Virus record (IMG/VR): IMGVR_UViG_3300020477_000083
Location: 1 to 33,198 of that record
DNA length: 33,198 nucleotides
From: a virus
Direction: 5' to 3' (one strand)
The translations under genes were made by a program, and so were the position numbers. Positions within the stretch are counted from its first letter, which is position 1. Each line of letters opens with the position of its first letter. Shown here piece after piece: positions 23,101-32,157 of the stretch. The notes below the pieces were generated by a model. That model saw only the letters and a program-made list of their open reading frames with translations. It was not told the DNA's origin and made no database searches.

Positions 23101-26100
23101 CACAAAACCGCTACTGGTTATGGCGAAGCTCTACTACTAGACGCTAAACATATGGTCGATGAAATCGAGCAAGCCGAACGTGCATTGCTTGAAGGACTCG
23201 ACGACCGCTCAGTTCTTGAACTAGATCTGCTTACCCCTGAAGAGGTAAACAAACTTGGGCAAGACTCAACACTTGCTGATGTTTTGGCGCAAGCTAAAAA
23301 AGACAGGCGAGAAGCAGCGAAACTATTGGCTGCCCGTTCTGAAGGAGTAACTAGCTACCAAAAAATGGTGGTTGAAAACTTCCGCAAAGAATACCCAGAA
23401 ATAGCAGGCAAGTTTGACGAAGCCGCTGAACTTTTAGGAGACATAGGGTACAACCAGTCGATGCTGGGCTCTAACGCTATCCCTAACCCTTGGGGTGACA
23501 ACCCACAACTTCGAGCAGTAACAGAACGTATCAATAGCGCCAACCCAACGAAACGCCAAATTTGGTCTGACACTAACGCACAAATGAGGCGTACTGAAGC
23601 GTGGGAAGAATCGCACCAGTACAACATCACAGACCCTTATGAAGCAGAAGCGTTTACACGAGCCTATGACGCATTTATTCAGAACCACGTCAGCAGTCCG
23701 GGGATGCCCGGTCAGTCGGTGCAAAGAGATTTTTGGCGGCAACAATGGCTCGGCAAAACAGATCAGGAAATCTTTGATTGGTTAGGGACAGAAGGGCGAC
23801 CTGTCTTAGATAGTTTGCCTGATGAGTGGCGAAGCCCAGACGCAAGAATGGAATTGATTCGCCGTACACGGTACGAAGCAAACAGTCTTGTACCGGACTT
23901 ACCTGAATTTGCAAGTGTCCGAGGACGACTTGCTAAAGGTGAACTCATTACATGGGACAGGGATATAAAACCTATTCTTGATTCGTTAGATGCAAGATCA
24001 AAAGAAATTCTTGAAGAAGTCGCTTACACAGGGGACATACGGAGGATTCCAACAGGGACTGTTGTCGATCAAGCTGTTTACTATGCAGTTATAAACAGAC
24101 TTGATGAATCAGTTTATTTAGAAGGAAGTAGACAAGTTTCTGATGCAGCTAAGGATGTATTACAGCTTGAATTTATTGAGTTGCTTCGGGGAATCGGGAA
24201 ACAAATCGGGGCTGATGATTTACGAGCAATAAATCGTTCTGAATTTACTGACCAACTTGCACCTTTAATTGATTTTGGTAAGACAGTTAATGACTCTTCT
24301 TATCTGGATGGGCTTAAAACTGGTACGCAAATTAAACAAGCCAAAGAAATTATTCGTCATGTAACTGATACATGGTTTGAAAACTTGACAATGGTTGAAG
24401 ACACTGTTTCACGTGGAACAATGTTTGAAGCTGCATACGAACGTCAAATGGCAATCGAAATGCAGCGTTACCGGAACAACGATGGGTCATACAGAATCCC
24501 TGAAGCCGGTAAAGCTATTGAAGAAATGTCTCAACGTGCTCGCCGGTATGCCCTTGCTGAAACTAAAAACATTTTGTACGAACTTGCTGACCGTACACGG
24601 TTTGAAGAAATAGCTACAGAACTTTTCCCATTCCTTGGAGCATGGCAAGAAGTTGCAACCAGATGGATGGGACTAGCTGGCGAAAACCCTGTGTTCGTTG
24701 CACGTGCTTTGCGAGCTTGGGGATTAGTAACTGGCGAAGACGAAGACGGCAACCCTCGCATTGTTATGCCAATGCCCGGGTTCCTTGATTCAAACCTTGG
24801 AAGCATGAAACTGTTCGGGCAGCTTTCCCAACTAGCGAACGAAGAGATTAATTTAAATCTTGAATCTGCTTCGATGATTGGTGCTTTGCCCGGTTTCGGA
24901 CCACTTGTTTCTTTCACAATGTCTGAACTAATTGTCGAAAACCCAGACTTAGACGAGTCGCTTGGCTGGATGCTTCCTTATGGATTTGTAGAAGGCGAAG
25001 AAATATATACACGATTCCTCAATGCACATACACCTTCATGGATTCGGAACGGTTCAAAAGCTGTTGGCATGAACGACGAGGGCAAAGCCAGAACAGCGGC
25101 CAGAGTTACCCAAGACATGATTACCCAATATGTTGAGCAGGGCCGTGAACTTCCGCAAACAGCGGCAGAGTTGCAAGAGTTCGAAGACGAAGTAGAACGC
25201 AGAACTAAAGCAATTTTCGGAATCAGAATGTTGCGCTCTATAGCTGTTCCAGTTTCATTCCGTCAACAGTCACCGTATTGGGGAATTATCAACGAGTATT
25301 GGGATGTTCAAAAAGAACATGGCCCCGACGTTGCAACCGCATGGCTTCTTGAAAACCACCCAGACATGTGGGCCTTTACAGCACGCACCACGATGGCCCA
25401 AGATGTTCGGGCAGGAACATTAGAAGGCCACAAAAAATACAAAGAGCATCAAGATTTTATTGAACGCCACCCCCAACTAGCTGCATTAGTGCGAGGAGAA
25501 GTTGGGGCTCTCGATGTCCAATTTAATTACAACCGTGCAGTTGCCGAACTAGAAACACGAGAAGGCCGTCGAGATTACATGGATCCGGCAGGCATTCTCA
25601 CTGATGCGTCAGTCAGCATGGGTTGGAGAGAGTGGCGTGTATTCAGAAACTCAATGGATGACGAGCTTCGGAAACGTGCAATGGGTGGAGGATCTGGAAG
25701 TCTTTTAGCTCAAACTAATTTTGATTTGTGGAAAGACCGTCGAAAATTTATTGAAGATCTTGGAAGAGAAAACTCTTTTTGGCTTGAAGAGTTCAATACA
25801 TTTGGGCAACCGCAAGCACAAAAAGAAATCCTTGCTGGTTTACGAGAGTTTGTTTCTTCAGGAGAGTTTGCGTACCGACCTGAGATTGTTCAAATTGCAA
25901 CATTTGTTGGCAAACACGATGAGCTTGCTTTAAAGATGGTGAAACGTGCCGAGGGTACTAACAACCGTAATTATTTGCGGATGAGTTATTCTGGGAACCA
26001 AGACATTCGTCAAGAATGGGATGTGTTTTTGCTGGAAGTATTAAGTTACCCCAGCTTCGGCCCAATCTATGACAGGTATTTTAGTAATATGCTTTCAATT

Positions 26101-26154
26101 TCTGTAGGTAATTTGCCTACCGGATTAATAACCGAGTATGAGGCAGCAGCGTAA
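20116..26154 (+). CDS. Giant putative internal virion / ejection protein (2012 aa)
   Basis: The largest gene of the window, coupled at both ends (ATGA and TAATG overlaps). The N-terminus has membrane-prone helices (DAPFDLGAQAADFFIDAAVH). A glycine-zipper hydrophobic stretch near residues 958-985 (FMSGAGLFFAGPAGAAAGAA) could insert into membrane. A helical C-terminal domain near residues 1475-1520 contains ARRYALAETKNILYEL and LFPFLGAWQEVATRW, a pattern I associate with very large phage structural proteins. No N4-type virion RNA polymerase motif was found. Its place between portal and capsid genes, beside a transglycosylase-bearing protein, fits the T7 gp14/15/16-like ejection proteins that form a channel across the cell envelope. 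A tape-measure role is less likely. Confidence 0.65.
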   Translation: MSFSERLDKIVDAPFDLGAQAADFFIDAAVHTVKQINPIDALIESFKDNIMGMQSETGTGEKNVASALLGPEGIIGAPIGALPGVVRDPFSQLIWTPFMEGTQFLYKNFIDRPIGTLATVERMVASEIGGEDTDFFERLGNLGEQVIPGAGDSKLYNWSTYQQAWDVTQSRSAGQALALSIFHIDIMDPKALEEFKGTDWYFATSGILDFAMNIGLDPLYLAARGSRWAYAMKRAKETYAATGVYDPRMLQTSLAPFEFRDIKPNRKGQARLRDEAFWENWSYRPTFLDETVAPTVDEVINSAGFDKYRAEIWNIAEEVRAKRGDTPTTSFEDEFGKAFIDAGKEGRLGKGWNRPAEDMYDWGRTIAKVIGDGPVTNESWLPFDNLMRVSLAGTGGFPALERQAGLLAAIMFQVDNLGGGRALMDEMQAISNDIVELERRSLNTNSLEEVDLLSRQIRDLEARQAVIADKNPQLVDDVMTVVADALDEGQAGVSNLLEQIDTPSFRTPQVGTPEFNQMWKDLGDLKNMPWNAILSLKNNLVETLIKDVPNGFGTPTVLDKYATDIGNDVVKAAANEILDAHQVPTLPDAQLPYLGASNRLGYKAKTFFEKSGTYRNVRGTNAVQMIVDKVAQNIIDLHQPSSAYVQVERMLRDVERIPAPQVTTIPNRPANMLDAAGLNADDVLIEFLNKSNNRDALAAHFDEVVRKINDAIVEQLGPILDDGVEVTLGADDLRQILNGQIIEAKELLNKAADDTQRAFGNVDFTEVIWEQSRGETVRRRIPISPSQMRKASLVPRYDLIDRYVKMVEGDMKTVPTPDGPKRINIAPERAKVQAARRMISTAWKRGVLLTPRWQMVVNVDSMLRNFAHLGVADSLAGMGIRLDRLRARWLERAGTDVQGIVLSKVDEALGEDGVGLSFVDKVQEYNKLYDEGTVETNYEGLMDQVIGDEYAKGRKNRRAAFMSGAGLFFAGPAGAAAGAALYGRHARKSQVNLARHKTATGYGEALLLDAKHMVDEIEQAERALLEGLDDRSVLELDLLTPEEVNKLGQDSTLADVLAQAKKDRREAAKLLAARSEGVTSYQKMVVENFRKEYPEIAGKFDEAAELLGDIGYNQSMLGSNAIPNPWGDNPQLRAVTERINSANPTKRQIWSDTNAQMRRTEAWEESHQYNITDPYEAEAFTRAYDAFIQNHVSSPGMPGQSVQRDFWRQQWLGKTDQEIFDWLGTEGRPVLDSLPDEWRSPDARMELIRRTRYEANSLVPDLPEFASVRGRLAKGELITWDRDIKPILDSLDARSKEILEEVAYTGDIRRIPTGTVVDQAVYYAVINRLDESVYLEGSRQVSDAAKDVLQLEFIELLRGIGKQIGADDLRAINRSEFTDQLAPLIDFGKTVNDSSYLDGLKTGTQIKQAKEIIRHVTDTWFENLTMVEDTVSRGTMFEAAYERQMAIEMQRYRNNDGSYRIPEAGKAIEEMSQRARRYALAETKNILYELADRTRFEEIATELFPFLGAWQEVATRWMGLAGENPVFVARALRAWGLVTGEDEDGNPRIVMPMPGFLDSNLGSMKLFGQLSQLANEEINLNLESASMIGALPGFGPLVSFTMSELIVENPDLDESLGWMLPYGFVEGEEIYTRFLNAHTPSWIRNGSKAVGMNDEGKARTAARVTQDMITQYVEQGRELPQTAAELQEFEDEVERRTKAIFGIRMLRSIAVPVSFRQQSPYWGIINEYWDVQKEHGPDVATAWLLENHPDMWAFTARTTMAQDVRAGTLEGHKKYKEHQDFIERHPQLAALVRGEVGALDVQFNYNRAVAELETREGRRDYMDPAGILTDASVSMGWREWRVFRNSMDDELRKRAMGGGSGSLLAQTNFDLWKDRRKFIEDLGRENSFWLEEFNTFGQPQAQKEILAGLREFVSSGEFAYRPEIVQIATFVGKHDELALKMVKRAEGTNNRNYLRMSYSGNQDIRQEWDVFLLEVLSYPSFGPIYDRYFSNMLSISVGNLPTGLITEYEAAA

Positions 26155-27512
26155 TGGCAGGCAACAGATGGATTCCTGATTTTTTAGAAGAAGGTGTACT
26201 TTCTCTTTTAGATAAAGTTGCTGAAATTTTGCGTATGCAGGGCGAAGGTGCTATTAGCGACGCAGAAGCAAACGAAGCGCTAGCTGAAGCAGTTAAAGAC
26301 GAAGGCATTATGCAATGGCTTCAAGATGCGTGGAACTATGAGTTTGTTGACAAAGGCTCAGATGCTAAGTCTAAAAGCATGTTGCCTGATTGGATGAGTC
26401 CATCAGCGCTTTTGTCAGACGATGATGAAGAAGTGGTTGGAGAAGAACCCACTCCTTTAGACATTGAAGAAATCACAGAAGCATACGAAGAACAAGGAAT
26501 AGCTCCGCAAGATATTCCACGAGATTCTCAGGGCAATATTATTCCTTTGCCAGATCGCAGCGGAGAAGAACGAACTTCTCTTCAACGGATACCTGATCCT
26601 GCTGGATCTGGTCGTTCGCTGGTTCCCGATACATACATCCAAGCTCAGATTGACCCAGAAAAATGGGCTGCGTATATACCTGTTGAGTTTGGTGAACCTG
26701 AAGGACCGTTAGATGCTGGTCAATACGAGTTGACACCACCTGTAGGTCAAATGGGTGTTCAAGATCTTGAAGTATTTGAATCTCGCCCTATATCACCGAT
26801 ATTGCAATCTGTTATGGGGGAAGACTATATGACTCTTCGGTGGACAGATGATCCCGAAGCAGGCATGTCTTTTACTCCTGCGCTTATCGAAGATGTCCCG
26901 TTTACATTTACTAATGCTTATAAAATATACCAAGCTCAAACTCCTGAAAACAAAAGACGTATTGCTGAAGGTTTAGCTTTAGGCACCGGTAATACTTCGT
27001 TTATGTATTCCGCTATTGGTGACGTAATGTTTTCTAACCCGGATGCTATTTACGCAGACGAAAATGTTCGTAGAGCGTTAATCCAACAACAAGCGTACGC
27101 ACGAGATATGGCGAGTATCACTGAAGGTGGATTTGCTGGGCTTGGCGACGAATATATTCCTGAAGTTTGGGATCCTGAAGAAGTCGAAAACATTTCAGAT
27201 GAATTGTTCCAACTTGCTAAAAATGCTGGAGCCGTAGTATCTATTGGGGCTTCGTATGGGAATGCCGTAGCTAGCAAAGTGATGGCCTCTTTAACTGGTA
27301 AGAGTGGAGATGACGCAAGGTTCCGTAACCTTGTTTCAAAGTGGACTGCTGAGATCCAAAGAGAAACGATGGGACGTAAGGGGATCTCTCAAACAGAGTT
27401 GCAAGCCATGTTTGGGGAACGCATTGAAGAAGAGTTTGCTGAGGATGTTGCGGCTAGCAGAAATTTGAGCAGGGCTAATACCTTGGCAAAGGTTATGGGA
27501 GTAACGATCTGA
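26154..27512 (+). CDS. Putative internal virion protein (452 aa)
   Basis: Coupled to its neighbours by TAATG and TGATG. The N-terminus is helical (LEEGVLSLLDKVAEILRMQG), then a long acidic, Pro-rich region (about residues 85-200) and a compact C-terminal helical domain. It lacks a recognisable catalytic motif. By gene order it belongs to the ejection cassette of four large proteins between portal and scaffold; it may be a channel component comparable in role to T7 gp15. Confidence 0.5.
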   Translation: MAGNRWIPDFLEEGVLSLLDKVAEILRMQGEGAISDAEANEALAEAVKDEGIMQWLQDAWNYEFVDKGSDAKSKSMLPDWMSPSALLSDDDEEVVGEEPTPLDIEEITEAYEEQGIAPQDIPRDSQGNIIPLPDRSGEERTSLQRIPDPAGSGRSLVPDTYIQAQIDPEKWAAYIPVEFGEPEGPLDAGQYELTPPVGQMGVQDLEVFESRPISPILQSVMGEDYMTLRWTDDPEAGMSFTPALIEDVPFTFTNAYKIYQAQTPENKRRIAEGLALGTGNTSFMYSAIGDVMFSNPDAIYADENVRRALIQQQAYARDMASITEGGFAGLGDEYIPEVWDPEEVENISDELFQLAKNAGAVVSIGASYGNAVASKVMASLTGKSGDDARFRNLVSKWTAEIQRETMGRKGISQTELQAMFGERIEEEFAEDVAASRNLSRANTLAKVMGVTI

Positions 27513-29320
27513 TGAGGGTATCTAGCGAAGAATTAGCCGAAGCTCTCGAAGATCGTGGCTGGAGTCCTGACGATATTTATAATCTTGTCGCTATAGCAAA
27601 TTTAGAATCCGGCTTTGAATTAGATACTTTGGTATGGAACTCTTTAGACCATTCGGCTGGCATGTTCCAACTAAATCTTAGAGAAGAAGACGGTGGTGCT
27701 AAACGTGCTTTTGAGTTAGGCATTGTCGATACTGAACGTGTCCCAACAAAAGCTGAAGTCCGAGCATTTTTAAAAGGCTTAGACAAAGAAGAGTTACTCG
27801 AATTTAATTTAGATGTAGCCGAATATGTTTATAAAGAGGCAGGGAATAATTTTAGGCTTTGGTCTGTTCACCCAGATAATAAGTTTTTTGAAAAAGATTC
27901 CAGCGATGAATATACAGCGGAAGTAAAAAAAGAAAAGTGGCTAGAAGGCCGTGCAGTAGCTCGTGAAGCCTTAGCAGAAGTAGGTATTGAATCTCCGTTA
28001 GCTAATTTAGATCAGTCTTATATTGACCAGAACATACCTGAAAATTTGCAGGGCAAACTGGGTAGTGAAATAGAGTTTCGTTTAGAAGAAATGATGGACG
28101 AAGCCGAGACTCGTGAAGAAGCAGCCATCATTCGCAAAATGATTCTGAACGAACGGAATCGCGATCCAAACCAAATTGGAAAATTTGGTGAAAACCAAGG
28201 GCTGGATGTGACCCGGCCTGATCGTGTAGTAAATCTTTCTGATTTAGGTATTGAATTAGCTTCGGCTCAAACTCCCAACGATCCTCGTCCAGAAGAAGAA
28301 ATAATTGTTGACGATCCAAACGAATCAGGACAATTTGCTAATCCTCAACAGGATTTAGAAGAAAGCATTGAAAGCAAAAAATCTAAGTTAGATATTTTGA
28401 TGTGGGAATACTTACGGGGAAATCCTTCAGTATTAGTCGAACATCCCATTACGGGGGAGATGGTCGATCTTGTTGCCCTCATTGAAGAAAATCCTCTTGG
28501 ATATGAAGACAACACTCCAGAAATGGAGCAATGGATCAAAAGCCTTTACTACCAAACAGACCATTATCAAGACAGTGAAGTTGGTAGAGCCGACAGAGAA
28601 TATCAGTGGAACAGTGGCGGTGATAGTGAAGACGAATGGTCCACTCGTCGCCTTGATCTGATTTCTATTCAGATTGAGCAACTTGAACAAATCCTTGGGC
28701 AAGCCAATATAAATCTGGATGACACACAGATTTGGGAGTTAGCGAAACAATCCTATTTGCAGGGGCTCAACCTTGCTGAAATAAAAGATTTCTTAGTTAC
28801 AGCAACAACAGACACGGGAAGTCCTCTTTTTGATTTTGGTGCAGGGGCTCCTGCCGGTGGAACGATTTCAGATTTCCGAAGCAGTATCAACAACTTGTAT
28901 CGTCAGTACTTGATGGACCCGGATGAAGAGTTATTGGAACGGCGTTCACGGCAACTGTTTACAGGTGAAACAACTCTTGATTTAGTTGAAGATGAAATGA
29001 TTGAGCAAGCAGCTTTGCTGTTCCCTGCATGGAAAGACCGCATTGAAGCCGGTAAATCTCCGCTTTCTATTGTGTCTAGCTATAACGGAATCTTTAGTTC
29101 CGTAATGGGTTATAACCCCTCATGGGATGGCCGCCACAAAGATATGGCTGTCCAGCTTGGCGGTTTAACCGTAGAAGGCCAAGACCAAATGGAGATGTCT
29201 GGTGGGGATTTTGCTCGCTGGCTTCGACAAACAGATGAGTACGATCAAAGTCCACGGGGGATTAATAACGCTTATGAGCTTGTAACTGGATTGGGCAGGC
29301 TTATGGGAGAGGTTGCGTAA
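27512..29320 (+). CDS. Internal virion protein with N-terminal lytic transglycosylase domain (602 aa)
   Basis: The first 55 residues carry an SLT-type motif: AIANLESGFELDTLVWNS, with Glu32 as the likely catalytic residue, followed by AGMFQLNL. The rest is helical and acidic, without other known motifs. In T7 gp16 a transglycosylase domain at the N-terminus opens the peptidoglycan during DNA injection; the same arrangement here indicates a virion-associated peptidoglycan-degrading ejection protein. It is coupled to both neighbours through overlapping TGATG and TAATG stop-start junctions. Confidence 0.75.
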   Translation: MRVSSEELAEALEDRGWSPDDIYNLVAIANLESGFELDTLVWNSLDHSAGMFQLNLREEDGGAKRAFELGIVDTERVPTKAEVRAFLKGLDKEELLEFNLDVAEYVYKEAGNNFRLWSVHPDNKFFEKDSSDEYTAEVKKEKWLEGRAVAREALAEVGIESPLANLDQSYIDQNIPENLQGKLGSEIEFRLEEMMDEAETREEAAIIRKMILNERNRDPNQIGKFGENQGLDVTRPDRVVNLSDLGIELASAQTPNDPRPEEEIIVDDPNESGQFANPQQDLEESIESKKSKLDILMWEYLRGNPSVLVEHPITGEMVDLVALIEENPLGYEDNTPEMEQWIKSLYYQTDHYQDSEVGRADREYQWNSGGDSEDEWSTRRLDLISIQIEQLEQILGQANINLDDTQIWELAKQSYLQGLNLAEIKDFLVTATTDTGSPLFDFGAGAPAGGTISDFRSSINNLYRQYLMDPDEELLERRSRQLFTGETTLDLVEDEMIEQAALLFPAWKDRIEAGKSPLSIVSSYNGIFSSVMGYNPSWDGRHKDMAVQLGGLTVEGQDQMEMSGGDFARWLRQTDEYDQSPRGINNAYELVTGLGRLMGEVA

Positions 29321-30525
29321 TGGCTATTGAATATTACGATACAGACGAAGAAGGCAACCTAATAGACCGTAGGCAAAGCTCGCAGGAAGAACGAGATGCG
29401 GCTAGAGCAGCTATTGGTTGGACTCCAGAACGAGGCGTAGAAGCCGGACAAACTTTTGTACCTAACCAGCGCATTATGCGTGATGGTGTTTGGGTTGATC
29501 CAGTTTCTGGAGAAGAAAACCCGGAGCTTGGCGCAGGTTATTGGAGAACGGAAGTACCCGGAGGGCCAACAGCAGGTATCCCCCATTCATATATTTCTGG
29601 TGCACCAATTACCCCAATAGATAAGCTCCCCGGCGCAGAAGATCCATATGATAAATGGGAACGATGGAAGCGCAACGAAAACATTAAAGGCGCTAAAGCA
29701 GTTATCCGCAGTTTCCTTGAACGATTTGGGCTAGGCGCTTTAACGGACATAGCTATGGGTTGGGCAGAATCAGGCATGTCCCAAGAAGCAATGCTTGTGG
29801 AACTCCGTTATGGACCTGACCCAACTGTACGTCAGGTTTACGACAACAAATTTCCTGCAATGAAACTGCGTGAAGCCGCAGGATTCCGGGCAATTAACGA
29901 AGCTGAATACCTTGATCTTGAACGAGGCATTTTACAAATAGCTGCCCGAGCCGGAATCGACAATAAGTTTCTTGGCATGGACCCAGAAACAGGCGTGACT
30001 GGTGTTACCGCTTTGATTGGTGGGGATGTTTCTTTAGCTGAATGGCGTGACCGTGTAGCTCTTGGGGAAGAAGCAAAAAAGAATGCGGATGAAACAACTA
30101 TAGAGTTATTGCAATCACGTTACGGGTTCGGTGAAGGCGACATTGTTTCAGCAATGCTTGACCCAACAAAAACTAAAAACATTGTAGATGCTCGTCGCCA
30201 ATTTGGTGCTGCTGGTTTAGCTTCTCAATCTCAACAAACACTTGGTCCACAAAACACATTCAGTAAAGATCTTGCTGATGAGTTACAGCGTTTAAACGTA
30301 CAGCGCCGGGAAGTGGCAGCACGCCTTACCCCGTTGCAAGGGCTTACATCAGATTTGCTTTATCAAGAAGGTTTAACCGCTGACGAAATAGGTGAAGGCG
30401 CATTTGGTGTCGGAGAAGACGCTTCAAAACTAGGGCGGCAACAACAACGCAGAGGCGCAGCTTTCAAAGGCGATTCAGGGTTATTGACAACCCAAACTGG
30501 TGTGACTGGATTTGGCAGCGTATAG
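29320..30525 (+). CDS. Putative internal virion protein (401 aa)
   Basis: Starts in a TAATG overlap. The N-terminus is acidic, then comes a central helical domain (AKAVIRSFLERFGLGALTDI) and a polar C-terminal tail rich in Gln, Arg, Gly and Thr (LGRQQQRRGAAF). No family recognised. As the last of the four large genes before the scaffold, it probably belongs to the same ejection apparatus. A 104-base gap without gene follows, containing only a small GC-rich hairpin near 30550. Confidence 0.5.
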   Translation: MAIEYYDTDEEGNLIDRRQSSQEERDAARAAIGWTPERGVEAGQTFVPNQRIMRDGVWVDPVSGEENPELGAGYWRTEVPGGPTAGIPHSYISGAPITPIDKLPGAEDPYDKWERWKRNENIKGAKAVIRSFLERFGLGALTDIAMGWAESGMSQEAMLVELRYGPDPTVRQVYDNKFPAMKLREAAGFRAINEAEYLDLERGILQIAARAGIDNKFLGMDPETGVTGVTALIGGDVSLAEWRDRVALGEEAKKNADETTIELLQSRYGFGEGDIVSAMLDPTKTKNIVDARRQFGAAGLASQSQQTLGPQNTFSKDLADELQRLNVQRREVAARLTPLQGLTSDLLYQEGLTADEIGEGAFGVGEDASKLGRQQQRRGAAFKGDSGLLTTQTGVTGFGSV

Positions 30526-30629
30526 TTGCTAAATTAATTATGTTGTCTGGCCCTCTCGGGGTGAGCTATTCAACAGCCCTCCATCCGAAGTACCACCGCT
30601 GAGGATGCGTAACGATAGGTGAGTGACAT

Positions 30630-31097
30630 ATGACAGATTCCGACTCCACTGGTTCCAGTGATGGCGGCGCTGCCAGTACATCTGAATCGAAACCGAACTG
30701 GCGACGTGATTTGGAAAATCGTTTAAAGGACGCAGAAGATAGAGCTTCAGCAGCCGAAGAACGACTTTCGGGTTATGAACGCAGAGATACGTTCCGAACA
30801 GCAGGACTTGATCTTGATGACGCACGTGTCAAGTATTTCGTTAAAGGTTACGAGGGAGAACTCGATGCCGAAGCTATCCGTCAGGAAGCTATGGCTGCTG
30901 GGTTTTTGGGCGATGACGCACCTCTACCTGAAATAAATGACTCGATGCAAGCGGAACAGCGTATCCAAGCAGTCGGGGAAGGTGGAGATCCAGTGTCACC
31001 TACCGATCTTGAAGCTCGGATTAAAGCAACAACTAATCAAGATGAATTGCGTGCTTTGATGGAGAGCCAAGGGATTGAATGGGGAGCATCAGCCTAA
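30630..31097 (+). CDS. Scaffold-like protein (155 aa)
   Basis: Ser/Gly-rich N-terminus, then a coiled coil (about residues 23-50: WRRDLENRLKDAEDRASAAE) and acidic helices to the C-terminus. Small, acidic, helical proteins directly upstream of the major capsid gene are typical prohead scaffolds, which guide capsid assembly and then leave. The binding site is AGGTGA. Evidence is position and composition rather than a sequence match. Confidence 0.7.
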   Translation: MTDSDSTGSSDGGAASTSESKPNWRRDLENRLKDAEDRASAAEERLSGYERRDTFRTAGLDLDDARVKYFVKGYEGELDAEAIRQEAMAAGFLGDDAPLPEINDSMQAEQRIQAVGEGGDPVSPTDLEARIKATTNQDELRALMESQGIEWGASA

Positions 31098-31114
31098 ATC
31101 TCTAGCCGATGGAG

Positions 31115-31129
31115 TCCTAACACTTAGGA
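31115..31129 (+). promoter_or_regulatory. Hairpin sequestering the capsid gene ribosome binding site
   Basis: TCCTAA (31115-31120) pairs perfectly with TTAGGA (31124-31129) across a 3-base loop. The AGGA at 31126-31129 is the Shine-Dalgarno of the capsid GTG at 31136 (6-base spacing). The hairpin would block initiation unless opened, for example by ribosomes finishing the scaffold gene. Confidence 0.6.
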
Positions 31130-31135
31130 TTTCAA

Positions 31136-32074
31136 GTGGCATATACAACCACCTCCACACTTGACGATCAGGTAAAAACGGCGTTCGATCAGGTTGCGTA
31201 CTTTGCTTTGCGTTCGCAGCCTTTGTTTGAAATGGTCGCTGATGTCAGGTCAACAGCCCAGAGCCATAATGGTTCGGGCGTACAATTCACGTTCTATGCC
31301 GACATGGCACAGGCAACATCGGCCCTTACTGAAGGTTCTGATGTAACTGCTGTTGCGTTGACAGACAGCGCAGTAACCGTAACTCTCGCTGAGTACGGTA
31401 ACGCTGTCATCACCACCGCCAAGGTGCGTGGAACATCGTTCCTCAACGTAGATGCTGATGCGGCCAACATTGTTGGTTACAACATGGCTGACTCGATGGA
31501 CAAAATCGTTTCGGATGTCGCCAATGGCGGTTCAAACGTAACGTATGTCGGTCAAACAAGCCGTGGCGCTATTACAGCTACCGATAACTACAGTGCTGCT
31601 GAAGGACGTAAAGCTGTTGCACAGCTTCGTACTCGTAACGCTCCGGGTTGGGAAAACGGTAACTACATGGCGATCATTCACCCTGACGTTTCCTACGACC
31701 TTCGTGGAGACACAGCGGTAACTGACGTTATTCAGTACCAACTGTACCAAGAAGGCGCTCCGATCCGCTCAGGATCAATCGGGACCTTCAACGGTATCGA
31801 ATACATCGAAAACCCACGTGCCGGTCTAATTGCCGACGGTGGCGCAAGTAACGTCGATGTTTACCAAACCCTTATCTGTGGCCGTCAAGCGCTTGCAAAA
31901 GCGTTCTCTCGTGCCCCCGGATTCGGTGCTGAACCAAGCATTGTTGTTGGTCCTGTGACTGACACTTTGCGTCGGTTCAACCCAATCGGCTGGTACCACC
32001 TAGTTGGATACGGCATCTTCCGTGAAGCCTGTATGCAACGTGTGGAAGCAGCTTCCACCATTGGCGATAACTAA
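31136..32074 (+). CDS. Major capsid protein, N4-gp56-like
   Basis: A 312-aa protein starting at GTG 31136. It has the HK97-fold layout of the N4-gp56 capsid family: an N-terminal segment (LFEMVADVRSTAQSHNGSGV), a beta-rich middle with AVTVTLAEYGNAV, the conserved IIHPDVSYDLRG, and a C-terminus GWYHLVGYGIFREACMQRVE. It would be the main shell protein. The start is set by AGGA in a hairpin (31115-31129), suggesting that its translation depends on the upstream scaffold gene. A perfect 8-bp hairpin (GTGGAAGC/GCTTCCAC, 32041-32057) lies in its last codons. Confidence 0.85.
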   Translation: MAYTTTSTLDDQVKTAFDQVAYFALRSQPLFEMVADVRSTAQSHNGSGVQFTFYADMAQATSALTEGSDVTAVALTDSAVTVTLAEYGNAVITTAKVRGTSFLNVDADAANIVGYNMADSMDKIVSDVANGGSNVTYVGQTSRGAITATDNYSAAEGRKAVAQLRTRNAPGWENGNYMAIIHPDVSYDLRGDTAVTDVIQYQLYQEGAPIRSGSIGTFNGIEYIENPRAGLIADGGASNVDVYQTLICGRQALAKAFSRAPGFGAEPSIVVGPVTDTLRRFNPIGWYHLVGYGIFREACMQRVEAASTIGDN

Positions 32075-32095
32075 TAGTTAAAGCCATATAGGTTT

Positions 32096-32132
32096 GGAGG
32101 GGTCGGGTTTTCCCCCTTTCCCCGGCCCCTCC
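32096..32132 (+). terminator. 12-bp hairpin after the capsid gene (no T-tract)
   Basis: GGAGGGGTCGGG (32096-32107) pairs with CCCGGCCCCTCC (32121-32132), with one U-G pair on the plus strand and a 13-base loop. No T-run follows, so it is better seen as a partial terminator, attenuator or transcript-stabilising 3' hairpin for the capsid message. Confidence 0.55.
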
Positions 32133-32157
32133 ATTAACCTCTGCTATCATTTCAATC

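Noticed and set aside
20116-26154. N4-type virion RNA polymerase in the 2012-aa protein
   Set aside because: No T7/N4 polymerase catalytic motifs seen; helical, membrane-prone composition fits an ejection protein better.
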